From Ornithodoros turicata (taxonomy: Eukaryota > Arthropoda > Arachnida > Ixodida > Argasidae): a stretch of DNA of 64,000 nt. The DNA lies in NCBI RefSeq assembly GCF_037126465.1, contig NW_026999295.1:2294001-2358000 (forward strand), written 5' to 3'. The notes beneath the pieces are model-generated. The model saw only the letters and a program-made list of their open reading frames with translations. It had not been told where the DNA came from and did no database searches. The position numbers were made by a program, and so were the translations under genes. Shown in pieces: positions 31,176 through 41,918 of this stretch; within the stretch, counting starts at the first letter, position 1, and each line of letters begins with the position of its first letter.

Positions 31176-32054
31176 GCAGTTTAATATAAAGTGATATAAA
31201 ATGCAAAACAGTATCATTTGTATATTACTCACTCAAAATAAAGTTGTCTGTTCTGTCAGCCACTTTGAGTTCTGGAAAAAGGACCGTTCTCGTTTCGATC
31301 TCCTTCAGACCGGCCGTACAGTCTCAGCGCATGCGTATTGCGATAATACTGGGACTTAGTCCATCGAGCACCTAGGAGGGGAACCCTGCCTGAGCCGCAA
31401 CTTTGAAGGCCCTGTGCGCATCAGGATTAACACTCACACATCGTGCCGTGGTTGGTATGTGGCCTGGAGGACGTACTGAACGAAAATAGGCGATGACATT
31501 TCCAGAATTTGACTGCCTTTGTCGAAAAATCGTAATCTAAACATGGGCGATGTGCAAAAATCGACGGAATCCTCATAGGCGCTATGCATTAAAATTCATT
31601 TGGCTAGGGTGCACTAGGCTTATATTCTGCTGGCGCCTTTCATGTCTCCAGGGGTTCTTTACATGGTGTTCTTCTCTAGTAGACGATGACATCTTAAAAA
31701 ATGTATTCTGTTTTGCTGTTAATTGGCATAAACACTGTCTCCCATTGAATTCACATCCTGTAAGGCCGCTTCCCGCTTAGCGGCTGACTATAGTGACGGA
31801 GTGCGCCCGCGGGGGGTAACCGCGAATTTTGGGATTGAGACTCGGGCGATATACGTGCGCAAACACGGCAAAACTGAAACACTCGAATTCAGGGCCGGAT
31901 TTTCTCGATTTTCTTTTTCTTTTTTTTTTTTTTTGCGCGAAAACTATTCCGTCGAAATTATTTGAAAAACGAAATTCCGTCGAAAAAAACGAAACGAAAC
32001 GAAAACGAAACGAAAAAAATTCCGTCGAAAATTTTTTTAAATTTTTTTTAGCTC
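31176..32054. other. Unassigned noncoding stretch with homopolymer and GAAAC runs
   Basis: Contains a T-run near 31910-31933 and a GAAACGAAAACGAAAC run near 31990-32015. No gene is supported. Confidence 0.5.
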
Positions 32055-32226
32055 TTTTGTCCCGAAGAAGGCGGAGCCTCCGCCGTAACGTAGACATCCT
32101 CCCTAACTTTTATGATTTTTAAGTTTTAATAAACCCCTTTTTTGTTACTTCCCCTACTTTCGTCTTCTGTCTCCCATTTATTTCAACTATAATTACGTAG
32201 CCGTCCGATCCAACTCCAACTTTTCA

Positions 32227-32253
32227 ATATATATATATATATATATATATATA
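32227..32253. repeat. (TA)n tract inside PLE
   Basis: TA run between the upstream tail copy and the RT coding region. Confidence 0.95.
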
Positions 32254-32290
32254 CTGGAAGAAAGGGGTTCGGGCGGCCGCGAAATTAAAT

Positions 32291-34127
32291 AGGTACTAAC
32301 ACCAGTTACGTAAACGAATATCAACTTCATTTCGATTTGGACAACTTCGCTCGGCGTATGCGTCTTAAAGAATATTTTCATGAAAAGCCCGGTCACAATG
32401 CTAACCCCTTCAGACAACCGTCTCAATTTATCCCAGAACCCAACCGCGACAGAGCTCTCGATATGTACATAAAAGCTGTCCAGAAAGATATCATTACCGC
32501 ATACAACGCGTCTTCTAGCCGCAGTCCCAAGTCAAATTTGACCCCAGTAGAACAACAGAGCCTTTCTGAACTCAAGCATTGTAAGGAAATTGTTATCAAA
32601 AGAGCAGATAAGGGTGGCGCAATTGTTGTAATGAATAGGCAAGATTATATTAACGAGGGTCTGCGACAATTGAGTTGCACTTCATTTTATGAAAATCTGG
32701 ACGCCGACCCCACGGAACGAATTATTGCGAGCATCACGAAAGAACTAAAAGCCCTAAAAAGTAAGAAAGAGATCGACGCGACGCTCTACGAATACCTTCT
32801 TCCCCGAAATTCCACACCGGGCAGGTTCTGCATGCTGCCAAAGATTCATAAAGAAGGAAACCCTGGCAGGCCAATTGTGTCTTGCAATGGTACAGCCACA
32901 GAAAAGATATCCAGCTTTGTGGATCACGTCCTCAAGGACATACCCCCACAACTACCGTCCTACATCAAGGACACTAACCATTTCCTTCAAATACTAAATC
33001 AGTGCCAGCCCCCCACATCAAGTTTCCTAGTTACATTAGATGTGTCGTCCCTCTACACTAATATTCCCCACGAAGACGGCATTATTGCAGTTGAGACAGC
33101 TTTTTCTAGATACGCCGGACACAGTCCTATCGACCCACTTGCCCTGTCCAAGCTAGTAAACCTAATCCTTAAAAACAATAACTTCGAATTTGACAGTCAG
33201 CACTACTTCCAAATCAGCGGCACGGCTATGGGCACTAAAATGGCGCCTACTTATGCAAATATATTCATGGGAACTTTGGAAGAAAAATTTCTGGAAGGAC
33301 GTGAGCGAAAGCCGGCACTTTACAAACGCTACCTGGATGATATATTTATGATCTGGCCACATTCAGAAAGGGACCTCATAGAATTCATAAATGATCTCAA
33401 GCAATTTCATCCCACTATTAAGTTCACCCACACGTATTCAACTGCAACTGTTAACTTCCTAGATGTTCAGGTAAGACTACAAGACGGAGTTCTAAGCACC
33501 GACCTATTCCGGAAGCCCACTGACTCCCAACAGTATTTGTCCTTTCACAGCTGTCACCCACGGCATACAAAGCTTGCCATCCCTTACAGCCAAGCCCTTC
33601 GGTACAGGAAAATCTGCTCGAACGATGACGATCTTGACAGGAATCTAAATCAGTTGCAACAAACATTCGTTGACCGCCATTTTCCACCGAACCTTGTGAA
33701 AGACGCTCTCAACAGGGCCCGAAAAATAGAGCGCCAGTCACTATTCGGTACGCGAAAAAGTAGCACAAAAGATGACGCTATCAACCTGATCGTAACATTT
33801 GCTGGAAATATCCCAAACATTAAGGGTATACTGAATCGACACTATAGCATACTTCAGCAATCCGAGCGCACAAAGGAAATTTTTCCGCAGGCACCTCGTG
33901 TCACCTACAGGCGCGCACGCAATCTGCTAGATAGCTTAGTTCATTCTAAAATCAACGAACCAAATGATTCACCAATGGGTTGTCACCCATGTGAAGGCCG
34001 CAGATGTCAAATATGCAAATCAATGCAAAACACCACCATAGCCGAAAGTACTAGTTCTCACTTCAGAGTGACAATTAGAGCAAACCTAGACTGTAATTCG
34101 TCCAACGTTATATCTCCTTCAATGTAA
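32291..34127 (+). CDS. PLE reverse transcriptase, 5' incomplete and frameshifted at its end
   Basis: A long open frame of roughly 600 codons. Counting from codon 32337 it shows L-P-K-I-H-K at about 167-172, D-V-S-S-L-Y-T-N-I at 235-243, A-M-G-T-K-M-A-P at 297-304 and the catalytic Y-L-D-D at 332-335, then the thumb with C-H-P-R-H-T-K and the linker with C-H-P-C / R-C-Q-I-C. These define the Penelope-like family, whose RT is related to telomerase. There is no ATG near the start; the frame opens after a TAA near 32286, and the first conserved block is already within the normal N-terminal region, so the beginning is missing. The frame ends early at 34127 because a TA dinucleotide appears lost near 34110. 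Confidence 0.88.
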
Positions 34128-34407
34128 CGCATGCCAAGCACAGTACGTGGGCCAGACAAAAACCGCATTCAGAATCAGATTTAACAATCACCGATCGGAC
34201 GTGACAAAAAAACCGAATCTTCCAGTTTCACGCCATTTTAGCCAGCCAGGGCATTCAATTAACGATGTTTCAATTTTCCTTCTTCAAACAAACTTCAGTT
34301 CCGACCGGTGCCGAGAACAGCGCGAATCTTACCTTATCTACAAATTCCAATCTATCATAAACGAGGACCCCGGTGTACTGTCAACAATAAGAAACTTATC
34401 TGCTTAG
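34111..34407 (+). CDS. PLE GIY-YIG endonuclease domain (separated by frameshift)
   Basis: The +1 frame from 34111 carries C-N-A-C-Q-A-Q-Y-V-G-Q-T, R-I-R-F-N-N-H, P-V-S-R-H-F, P-G-H-S-I-N-D, C-R-E-Q-R-E-S-Y-L-I-Y-K-F and E-D-P-G-V-L, ending at a TAG near 34407. The domain is intact over its whole length. In an active element it is fused to the RT; here they are out of frame by a single two-base loss within a TATAT run. It nicks DNA for target-primed reverse transcription. Confidence 0.88.
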   Translation, partial: YLLQCNACQAQYVGQTKTAFRIRFNNHRSDVTKKPNLPVSRHFSQPGHSINDVSIFLLQTNFSSDRCREQRESYLIYKFQSIINEDPGVLSTIRNLSA

Positions 34408-34749
34408 ATAGTGTACTGCTGCTTGTTCCCCTTTTCTTTGCAGAACAACAGTCCACAGCCCTTGGATTCCATCCCACCTCCCGGACTATGACCTCTTCAC
34501 CGGACATGACTCAACCACTTCCTTGTACTTGACCTGCTGACGGCCGCCAGGTGGCGGGACCCCCCGATTGTGACGTCATTGTAGCACCGTATAAAACTCC
34601 AAGTGTCATTTGTCATTCTTCAGTCCTGACGAAGGCGGAGCTTCCGCCGCAACGTTGACTTCCCCCTTAACTTTCCACTAGTAAATAAATAACTCCCCCT
34701 TTTTCTACTTCCTACATCTTCGTTGTCTGCCTCATACTTTGTTAGTACC

Positions 34750-34763
34750 TATATATATATATA
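34750..34763. repeat. (TA)n tract at PLE 3' end
   Basis: TA run between the PLE tail and the family B unit. Confidence 0.9.
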
Positions 34764-34768
34764 CTCAT

Positions 34769-34848
34769 GGAACGATGCGACAGCGCTAGATGACACGTGT
34801 TTCGCCGTGTTTGCGGCTCGTTAGCTCTGGGTAGCTACGCATCGTTCG
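34769..34848 (-). ncRNA. Hammerhead-like fold, family B, degraded core
   Basis: Stems as in 5548-5627; core reads CTAACGA, so G5 is A. Stem II GCCG/CGGC intact. Confidence 0.5.
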
Positions 34849-35240
34849 GCATTAATTGAATTAGTTGAGTTGAATTATAATGCAGGAAAAAAAGCCATTA
34901 AAGAAACGAGTAAATGTGTTAGCAGAGGGCATTATATCTGTTAGGAGAGAGCGACAACTACTGTGGGCGTGCGTGGACTTTGTCGCGTGCCTCAGTTCTT
35001 AGCTGACTTTGCGCTGCCCACCCTCACAGTAAACCTGTCTTGTTCGCTGGCATTGCCTGGTCTTTGCGTTCCTTCCTACAAAATGACACTGGACGTGTTT
35101 GAAATTCAAAATTATGTGGATTATAATGCAGGAAAAAAAGCAAATTAAAAAAACGAGTAAACGACACTAGACATGTTTGAAATTCAAAATTACAGATCAC
35201 GATGGCTTCTATGGCTGCACACAGAGAAAGAGATACTCAT

Positions 35241-35320
35241 GGAACGATGCGACAGTACCAGATAGCACGTGTTTCGCCGTGTTTGCGGATCGTCAGCTCT
35301 AGGTAACTGCGCATCGTTCG
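35241..35320 (-). ncRNA. Hammerhead-like fold, family B, consensus CTGACGA core
   Basis: Outer stem I about 10 bp, core CTGACGA agrees with the hammerhead consensus CTGANGA, stem II TCCG/CGGC, GAAAC; but the cleavage-side segment reads GTGCTA instead of GTGTC. So the core is complete while the cleavage site is altered. Confidence 0.55.
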
Positions 35321-35352
35321 AAAATTGGCAAACCAGGGGTCGCTCAGCGACC

Positions 35353-36240
35353 TATCTCTTTACTATCTTCCGTTGGCAAGGTACTGGAGAGGCTGATTCT
35401 CACACAACTGGAACGACACTTTGAGACCAATCACATTTTTCATGATTCCCAGCTCGGTTTTCGAAAAGGCAGGTCCACATCTCTTGCTCTTCTTCATGCT
35501 ACTGAAAGAATTCGTGCAAACATTGAATCAAAATTGCTAACCATGGCAATCTTTGTAGATCGAACCAAAGCCTTCGACCTAATAACTCACAAAATTTTAT
35601 TCAGAAAGCTAGTGAGATACGGAGTGCAAGGTTATCCCCCTTTCACTCTTAAAAAGTTACCTGCAGAATAGGGCACAGTACGTATATAACGCTGGAGCAA
35701 CTTCCTCTGCTTTGCTTTTGCACATGGGTGTGCCTCAGGCCTCGCTCCTCGGCCCTTTCCTTTTTTTAGCGTTCATTAGTGACTTGCCAGATTATCTTTG
35801 TATCACTTGTTACTTATACGGTGATGACACTAACATTTTTGTTGACGCTCCAAATTATTGGAACTTTATCATAAGGCATCTCTGGTAAAGCTTCATCTCT
35901 GGCTCTCTGCTAACAGGCTTCTTGCTAATAAAGAAAAGACATCCTACGTTGTCTTTCATCCTGCTCAAAAAACGCTAGATTTCCCTAACTTTCAACTTAA
36001 ATTTCATAACCATGTGATCACTCGAACAACCACTGTTCGGTTTCTTAGTATACTCTCTTCCATGAAAACTTAAGCTGGAACCCTCATATAAGCTGCGTCA
36101 CAAGTAAAATTGCTTCTGGCCTCTACGCTATTTCGAAAATCCGAAATATTCTTCCCACAAATGATCTTCTCACCGTCTCGTTCCCAAAATTGCCGGACAC
36201 CCCCCTCTTAAAGTTGGCTTGACTGCGTACTCCCTGCCCT
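35353..36240 (+). pseudogene. CR1/L2/Jockey-like LINE RT fragment
   Basis: Starts mid-RT with S-S-V-G-K-V-L-E-R-L, then Q-L-G-F-R-K-G-R-S-T-S, F-V-D-R-T-K-A-F-D (one D motif), G-V-P-Q-A-S-L-L-G-P with V-P-Q-G-S changed to V-P-Q-A-S, Y-G-D-D-T (catalytic box), and L-S-A-N-R-L-L-A-N-K-E-K-T-S-Y. Frameshifts near 35650 and 35860 and a stop at 36071. No endonuclease; truncated at both ends. Confidence 0.8.
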
Positions 36241-37735
36241 CCATTGAAGCAATGCATTCCACCTAGTTTTGTTAGAATATCCGTTAACCCCGAGCTTTAG
36301 AGAGAAGTGTCCACACTTAGGTGTTTCTATGCGATGTGCCTTGATAATGTACAAGTGGAATGGAAGCGCACGAGCGTCACAGTTTTTTTCCTGGGGACTT
36401 ATTTTCGCCGTGTTGGCCTCGTGGCACAATGCATTCGTGTGCCTGTTTGCTTGTATTTCGCAAAAACAATGGGTTCCCCAGAGGGTGTCCATGTCAGGCA
36501 TGAATGCTGAACCAGTCTTCTACGCTTTACAACTTTGTGCGCAACTGTAGGGTGCTACAGTTTTTTCCCACGACGAAAGAAGTGATGACGCGTTCAGTGT
36601 GGCTGCCGAGGCATTTGCGTCTTGATACCTCAAGATAATAACCTGATGTGTTGTTGGCTCAGTGGTGTAGATGTCTGTATTGGCTTTCGCGTTCCCTAGT
36701 TTGATACGTGGACCATTGCGTTTCCGTATTACTTCTTTTTTTTACAAAGATAGCTCCGAGAAACACAGCAGACGAGAGCGTCACAGTTTTCTTCCTGGAG
36801 GACTTAATAATGCCGTACTGGCACTATGGCATAATCAATTCCTGTTCTGTTTTGATTTAATTGTTGTAATGCTGACCACATCCCACCTGGACACCTAGCT
36901 TGTGAAAAGTAGACCACTTTCCATTGCATGCCGACCTATATTTCACCACCATCCGATGTACTTGGCAAAGGAACAGTGGTAGAGAAATAATCTTTAATCG
37001 CTAGCTTTACGAGGAGAAGAAGGGGTCGAAATTCCTGTTTGTTTACTTGTTCATCGTTAACATTGTGTTCTTGTTCGCGCCTGCAGGCCTTCCCACGCAT
37101 TTTTAATCCAAATGTCATAACAAGTAGTGCACATGGCAGAGACAGCCTTGCACGAGGATTAATCATTACAGCACTCACAGGACGGGTGGGAAAAGCTGTA
37201 TTTTTTCCCCTGCTTCTCACTTAATTGAAAGTGTACTTTTCGTGTGGGCGTATACGAGGACCGTTGTTGCGGCCAAGTTGTAGGTTCTTATTTCGTGTTA
37301 TCAATAGCAAGCCTGTATTATGTTCACTGCATTTCGTAATAACACGCATCAAACGATCGAAAAAATTAAGAAATGTCGATTTCCAGTAAAGCGCTCGGCC
37401 CAGGTCCGGCCCAAGCCCGAAAAAAATATAGGTTACCTCTGGTCCGGCCCAGTGTTGTCGCCTTTAAAAGTTGATCATGGCTCACTAATAGTGGGGTAAC
37501 ACATGCTTGAGCCAAACGTAGGCCCGGTAATGTACAGACCCGTGCCCATAATATCAAACCGAGCCCATGCAGGGCCCACAAAAAGAACGCTATACCCGGC
37601 CCGGCCAGTGAGCCAGGCCGGGATATGGCTGTCGAGTAAGCCCGGGTCCCCCGTGCAGTGCTCTAATTTCCAGCCCATCTGCGACAAACACCATGGCCGT
37701 TTGCGTTACTCCACCCTTGGCGCGATAAAACGAAA
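36241..37735. other. Unassigned noncoding stretch with an old duplication
   Basis: AGCGTCACAGTTTTTTTCCT (about 36373) and AGCGTCACAGTTTTCTTCCT (about 36777) head two similar segments of roughly 80 bp about 405 bp apart. No protein is recognised. Confidence 0.45.
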
Positions 37736-37736
37736 C

Positions 37737-38000
37737 TTTGATATGACGTCCGTTGACCAGTCGAAAAAAACACCAGACCGGGTCTGGTGTGTTTTGTACG
37801 GTCACGTCAAAGCGAAAAATCAGACGCCGGTCTGGCGTATCCTGATATGTTGGCGTGCCTGGCGTATCCTGATGTGTGGCCGTGCATGGCGTATCCTGAT
37901 GTGTGGCCGTGCCAGACGTATCCTGATGTGTGGTCGTGCCTGGCATATAGTAATATGTGACTGTCTTGTTTGTTACCGCGATAAGCCTGTGTATGGCAGA
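37737..38000 (+). repeat. 27-bp minisatellite with a palindromic head
   Basis: Palindrome ACACCAGACCGGGTCTGGTGT (37771-37791) preceded by GTCGAAAAA, followed by about five 27-bp copies of the type GGCGTATCCTGATGTGTGGC-CGTGCNT (37830-37955). The palindrome reappears at the end of the 32-bp array at 50115-50580 in opposite orientation. Confidence 0.8.
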
Positions 38001-38699
38001 TCAAAGCATGTTGCAAAGCAACAGGCATGCTAACCCATGGTTTATAAAAGTGTGATGACTACAGCATGCAGGTGGAGATTTTGTTTCTGTTCATGCATAG
38101 TGATGCTGCCACAAGCAGTCGCCTGAGAAGAAAAGCTCTTGCGATTACCTACTTCTCTTTATTGAATTGTCTGACAGGGCATGCGATAGTTTGTCACTTT
38201 TGTCTCTTTCGTCTTAGTTCAGATGTCTTCTGTGACAGCCAGAGCCTTATATTTTTTGAAGCTCTTGCTCTCTCTTCTTCGGAGTGCCCTTTTTCTGAGG
38301 CACAGTGGTTGAAGAATACTGGAAAAACAAAGTGGTTGGACAGTTAGAATGAGGCAAGTTTTCATTGTCGCAAGTGTATTTGCAGGAATGCACTGCAGTA
38401 CTTCTTTTAGCGTGTGAACAGCTATAAATCTATAAATCAATATGGACACAGTACCAATGAGGAAACAGTAATTGAACCCGTGGGTGCAAAAGCGGGCCAA
38501 GTCGAGCTATCTCCTTTTAAGTTTTTGTTGCTATGACACCTCCAAATCAGTATGTACCTGCCAAAGAAAATTTAGGACTGTATGTCAATTTACTGACCCA
38601 GCACTGACCACTATGCTAATGAGTCATATTGTGCTTGTCGTCTTAGGACATCATTTTCAAGAAAGCGCTTGTTTCGCACTTTCGAATTTGATCGAATTA
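38001..38699. other. No recognised feature
   Basis: Probably downstream or intronic sequence of the BEN-domain gene on minus. A possible acceptor GTGCCTCAG lies on minus at about 38301 but its exon is not recognised. Confidence 0.4.
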
Positions 38700-39006
38700 T
38701 TTTTTTTTATTGCGTGTTAGCGCCGCGAAGCAACTATGGCTATGAGCGGCGTACAGATGTGAACAGACGGAGAGAGGACAGCAGGAAAGAGTGGGGGATG
38801 GGGGACAGGGGGGTTAGTATGCGTCCTGGGCCGACTTTAGGGGGAACTGTGCCGACATTCGTCTGGAAAGTCTTCGGAAAACCCAGGGAAAACCTCAGAC
38901 AGCACAGCCGGTGGTAGGATTCCAACCCACCACCTCCCAGTCTACAGCACGACCTTGGTTACCACCAACGAGCGGACGCCTTAGCCCACTCGGCCATGCC
39001 GCTGGT
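38700..39006 (-). mobile_element. tRNA-derived SINE (tRNA-Ser/Leu-like head)
   Basis: On minus the head reads GGCATGGCCGAGTGGGCTAA (A box) and later GGTGGGTTGGAATCC (B box), followed by a body and a poly(A) end. Flanked by the 13-bp direct repeat TTTGATCGAATTA (38687-38699 and 39007-39019). A second truncated copy lies at 41258-41376. Confidence 0.85.
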
Positions 39007-39280
39007 TTTGATCGAATTAAGCAATACTACTAATTATCGGAAATCGTAGCAACAAAAGTCTACTCTTGTCTTGTATCAATTGTGCTTTACACAGCGGAGT
39101 TCCCACTGAAAACAGATCATATTCGGGAAGAAGGAGGTTGTGTAACCGATATGGAAGTTCTCGTTTTGCTGGTGAACCTGTATGAAAACCTGCTCTCCAC
39201 TCTACCAGCCTCCTTCACTTCTGTGGCGGTATAGTTCCCTGTTCCTGTATTTTGGAATCTGGAAGATACATTGTCCTTAC

Positions 39281-39506
39281 CTCTGAGTGCCTCTACTTTG
39301 CGGGGAGTGAGTGGCTGTTGAGGCGCCTTGTCTCCCGTTTCTGATAGGCATGTGTTAGAGAGCGTCCCAGTGAAGCTTCGCTGGGCCAGCACATCCGTTG
39401 ACCATATGGTAGATGCTGCCCTCTTGACGAAGTGGGAGTCTTTCGCGACAGCCATAAGTGTGTCGTATGTCGCTTTCGGGATAGTCACTGCATTGGCAAG
39501 GTGCAT
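39281..39506 (-). CDS. BEN-domain exon
   Basis: On minus the exon is bounded by acceptor ...TGCGATTCCCAG| (39507-39508) and donor CAGAG|GTAAGG (39275-39280). It encodes H-L-A-N-A-V-T-I-P-K-A-T-Y-D-T-L-M-A-V-A-K, then F-V-K-R-A-A-S-T-I-W-S-T-D-V-L-A, R-S-F-T-G-T-L-S-N and P-L-T-P-R-K-V-E-A-L, the first two thirds of a BEN domain. BEN domains bind DNA or chromatin proteins. Incoming phase 0 matches the outgoing phase of the exon at 39847-40046. The final BEN helices are not seen downstream; either the domain is truncated or the last exon is not recognised. Confidence 0.75.
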
Positions 39507-39846
39507 CTGGGAATCGCAGAAAAAAAGAACTTTAAAATTGGTCAATGCTCCCCCTATATTCCTATTTTTTTTCTGCTCTACTCCTAGTGTCTTCAATATT
39601 CTTAGGTAGAATAAACTTTTAGACAAGACACATTGCTGGGCAATATTCTGTATATGTCTTAGTTCTACATATGCGAGAAGAAATTACAAACAAGCATAGC
39701 CTGAGAAGCATTCATAACACGCCCTTGAAGCTAAAGGACGACATGCAGCACAGTGAACTAAGTTCCTATCAGTTAGCACTACTATAATTTCTACATAACT
39801 TGCATATTTTTCGCTCCACTTCACATGTTTAAGCAGTTCTTATTAC

Positions 39847-40046
39847 CTTGCCGTCTTTAGTGTAAGAGCACAAAGCAGATGTGCTGCCTTCATTCTCTTC
39901 ACGAGGAGCATCAGTCTCTTGTGCAGCACTGACAGGACCTGCGGCCCCCTGTTCCTGTTGAGGGGCTGAGTCCTCTTGTGCAGCACTGACAGGACCTGCG
40001 GCCCCCTGTTCCTGTTGAGGGGCTGAGTCCTCTTGAAGAATCAGGG
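39847..40046 (-). CDS. BEN gene linker exon with duplicated 19-residue repeat
   Basis: Acceptor CGCCTTTGCAG| (minus, 40047-40050) and donor GGCAAG|GTAATA (39841-39846). It encodes two exact copies of Q-E-D-S-A-P-Q-Q-E-Q-G-A-A-G-P-V-S-A-A, a 57-bp in-frame minisatellite, then T-D-A-P-R-E-E-N-E-G-S. Likely a flexible acidic linker between coiled coil and BEN domain. Phase at its 3' end is 0, as the next exon requires. Confidence 0.7.
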
Positions 40047-40194
40047 CTGCAAAGGCGATGTACATGTCTTATTGTTCACAACGCATCAAGTATAGAGAAA
40101 TTGAAACACGAACGGGCATCATCCCTCTCATGTATATATCTTCCCAGAACACAGCAGAGCAACAAAAGATTCTAGGATTTTCTGAAACCGCCTA

Positions 40195-40538
40195 CAGTTA
40201 AACACCTTTATAACGAAACTCAGGCGACCACGAAAAAAAAAATGTTGTAAAGGTAAACTCGTTAAAAAAGATGTGGGGGAAGAGAGTCGCCTAGTAGGGT
40301 GGGGTGCGGCAGCACGGAGTTGGGTGCGTCATATGCATGGCACAGCAGAATGGCCTTAGTTGTTCGGCCGTACAATTCCATTGTAAGAGTTGAACATATG
40401 GTGGAGAGTACAGGAAAATCACTGCACTAGTGCGGTATGTTCGCTGTAAATGTACGAGAATTACATTGGCGTTCGACAAGAGCGCCATAAAAGCGGATTT
40501 CTCGTTAAAAAGAGGTTCGTTCTAAAGGAGTTTGACTG
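40195..40538. mobile_element. Tc1/pogo-like MITE with TA duplication
   Basis: Starts CAGTTAAACACCTTTATAAC and ends GTTCTAAAGGAGTTTGACTG, flanked by TA on both sides (40193-40194, 40539-40540). 344 bp, no protein. It lies in an apparent intron of the BEN-domain gene. Confidence 0.85.
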
Positions 40539-40674
40539 TATTGAGTTGAGAATCCACAAGAAAGTGCTGCAAAGAGTCCAACAAATAAATCCAAAACGAA
40601 GTGTGTTCTCTAAAGCAGACACACCATCGTATAAATTGGCATGGAACATAAATTATAACATGGAAAAACAATAC

Positions 40675-40831
40675 CTATACAAGTCTTCGAGATCATTTGC
40701 AGCTGGGTCTGAATCCTTGAAGTAATTCCATTGTGGTGCCATCGGGGTGGCAGCAGGGGATGCAGAAGATTGGGATGGCTGGGGGGTAGGTGCCCACGCC
40801 CTGTTGTCAGAACAACTGCGCGTCCTTTCAC
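40675..40831 (-). CDS. Probable BEN gene exon (Pro/Ser-rich)
   Basis: Acceptor CATTTTTGCAG| on minus (40832-40836) and candidate donors at 40679-40680 or 40673-40674. Encodes E-R-T-R-S-C-S-D-N-R-A-W, P-Q-P-S-Q-S-S-A-S-P-A-A and D-P-A-A-N-D-L-E-D-L. Low-complexity linker; part of this gene by position and strand. Its end phase does not match the 40046 exon directly, so a small exon or a different donor may be missing. Confidence 0.5.
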
Positions 40832-40921
40832 CTGCAAAAATGGTGCGCACATTCTTGAGTAACTGGACAACTCATCTGCGCCAATGATCGTGTCTAGCAT
40901 ATCCCTATATCTACTAGAATA

Positions 40922-41147
40922 CAGGGTGTTCAAAATTAAGCTTTCACTAGCACTTTATAAATAGGCGAACAAAAAGAAAATTGTCTGCTATTTTTCTGTT
41001 CCTTGAGTAAGAAATAGGTACTACATAATTAGCAGCACCTTCTTTTTATTCTTCGTTTCTTACACAAGTAGCGTAAAGTTATCATCCGGTTTCCTGTCAT
41101 AGCTGTGTTTGCGTTGCGCTCGTGAAAGCTTAATTTTGAACACCCTG
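40922..41147. mobile_element. mariner-like MITE with TA duplication
   Basis: Starts CAGGGTGTTCAAAATTAAGC and ends GCTTAATTTTGAACACCCTG, a perfect 20-bp inverted pair, flanked by TA (40920-40921, 41148-41149). 226 bp, noncoding. In an apparent intron of the BEN-domain gene. Confidence 0.9.
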
Positions 41148-41257
41148 TATACTTATTCCGCTCTAAGAGTTCTGTCACACACACACACCTCATCTGAATA
41201 ATTATATCCGGCACTGTACAGGATGTTTAACATAAATCCCATCTCATTTCCGTGTTC

Positions 41258-41376
41258 GTGCAGGGAAGCAACTATGGGTATGAACGGGATATGAACAGAG
41301 CAAGACAGCAGGAAGGAGTGAGGGACAGAGGGGTTAGCATGCATCCTGGGTTGCATTCAGCGTTACCTGTGCACAC
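41258..41376 (-). mobile_element. Truncated SINE copy
   Basis: GAAGCAACTATGGGTATGAA through GTTAGCATGCATCCTGGG matches 38722-38830 of the SINE body; the tRNA-like head is missing. Confidence 0.75.
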
Positions 41377-41488
41377 GTTATTCAACCGGGAGATTTATGT
41401 GAAAGACACATTATGGACATACACACCGAAACACATGTTTACAGACACATGCAAAATTGGAAGCACATGAAAACGTGCGATATAAGAC

Positions 41489-41721
41489 TTGCGTTGTTTG
41501 GAATACTCCCGAAGGAGCTCCTCCTGCAGCCGCATATTTAATCTCCGCAGGGCTGCGTTTTCTTCCTTGAGCTCAGACACCTCTTTTCGGAGCCGTTTCT
41601 TCTCGTTCCCATGCATATCTTCGAGCAACTCATCCATGGCTGCCTTTTTTGCAGCCGCCCTCGCGTGTTTGACCTTCTTGGATGCCTGAGATTTGAGACA
41701 GATCTCAAAAGCTGCATCTCG
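41489..41721 (-). CDS. BEN gene coiled-coil exon
   Basis: Acceptor ATTGCAAG| on minus just before 41721. It encodes a basic stretch (S-K-K-V-K-H-A-R-A-A-A-K-K-A-A) and then a heptad-rich coiled coil (R-L-R-K-E-V-S-E-L-K-E-E-N-A-A-L-R-R-L-N). Coiled coils like this precede BEN domains in arthropod proteins. The donor is uncertain (GTCTTA at 41483-41488 is weak). A further possible exon on minus (about 41830-41890) encodes E-S-K-D-D-M-D-D-F-I-A-E-Q-R-S. Confidence 0.6.
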
Positions 41722-41918
41722 CTTGCAATTGAGTATGAGCATGATATTGTATATGTAAAGCAGCAGGCTATAATCAGGGCTCTAACGATGTTTACTGACG
41801 TGCTGCGTCTTTGCCTAGTGATTTGATGCGGACAGACTACGCTGTTCCGCGATGAAATCGTCCATGTCATCTTTGCTTTCTGAAGAGCGGAACACAACTT
41901 TAACTTGGCGAATTGCAA

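Larger units (their letters stand above)
32055..34763 (+). mobile_element. Best-preserved Penelope-like element with two tail copies
   Basis: Layout: tail copy (32055-32226), (TA)n (32227-32253), RT frame, endonuclease frame, tail copy (34620-34749), (TA)n (34750-34763). The two tails share GAAGGCGGAG-CTTCCGCCG-AACGT and a CCCCTTTTTC-ACTTCC-TCTTCG-TCTGCCTC end but are clearly diverged, like the duplicated terminal repeats of PLEs. The family B hammerhead unit begins directly after the second (TA)n. Confidence 0.88.
34764..35352 (-). repeat. Two family B units after the PLE
   Basis: Partial copies of the 288-bp family (ATACTCATGGAACGATGCG, CACGTGTTTCGCCGTGTTTG, TTATAATGCAGGAAAAAA). The first is truncated and followed by unrelated sequence; the second ends at GGTCGCTCAGCGA where a LINE fragment joins. 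Confidence 0.8.

Noticed and set aside
31777..32122. Basic or aromatic proteins on both strands
   Set aside because: Created by T-runs and GAAAC repeats.
38900..39006. Functional tRNA-Ser gene on minus
   Set aside because: The acceptor stem does not close and the sequence continues into a SINE body with a poly(A) end.
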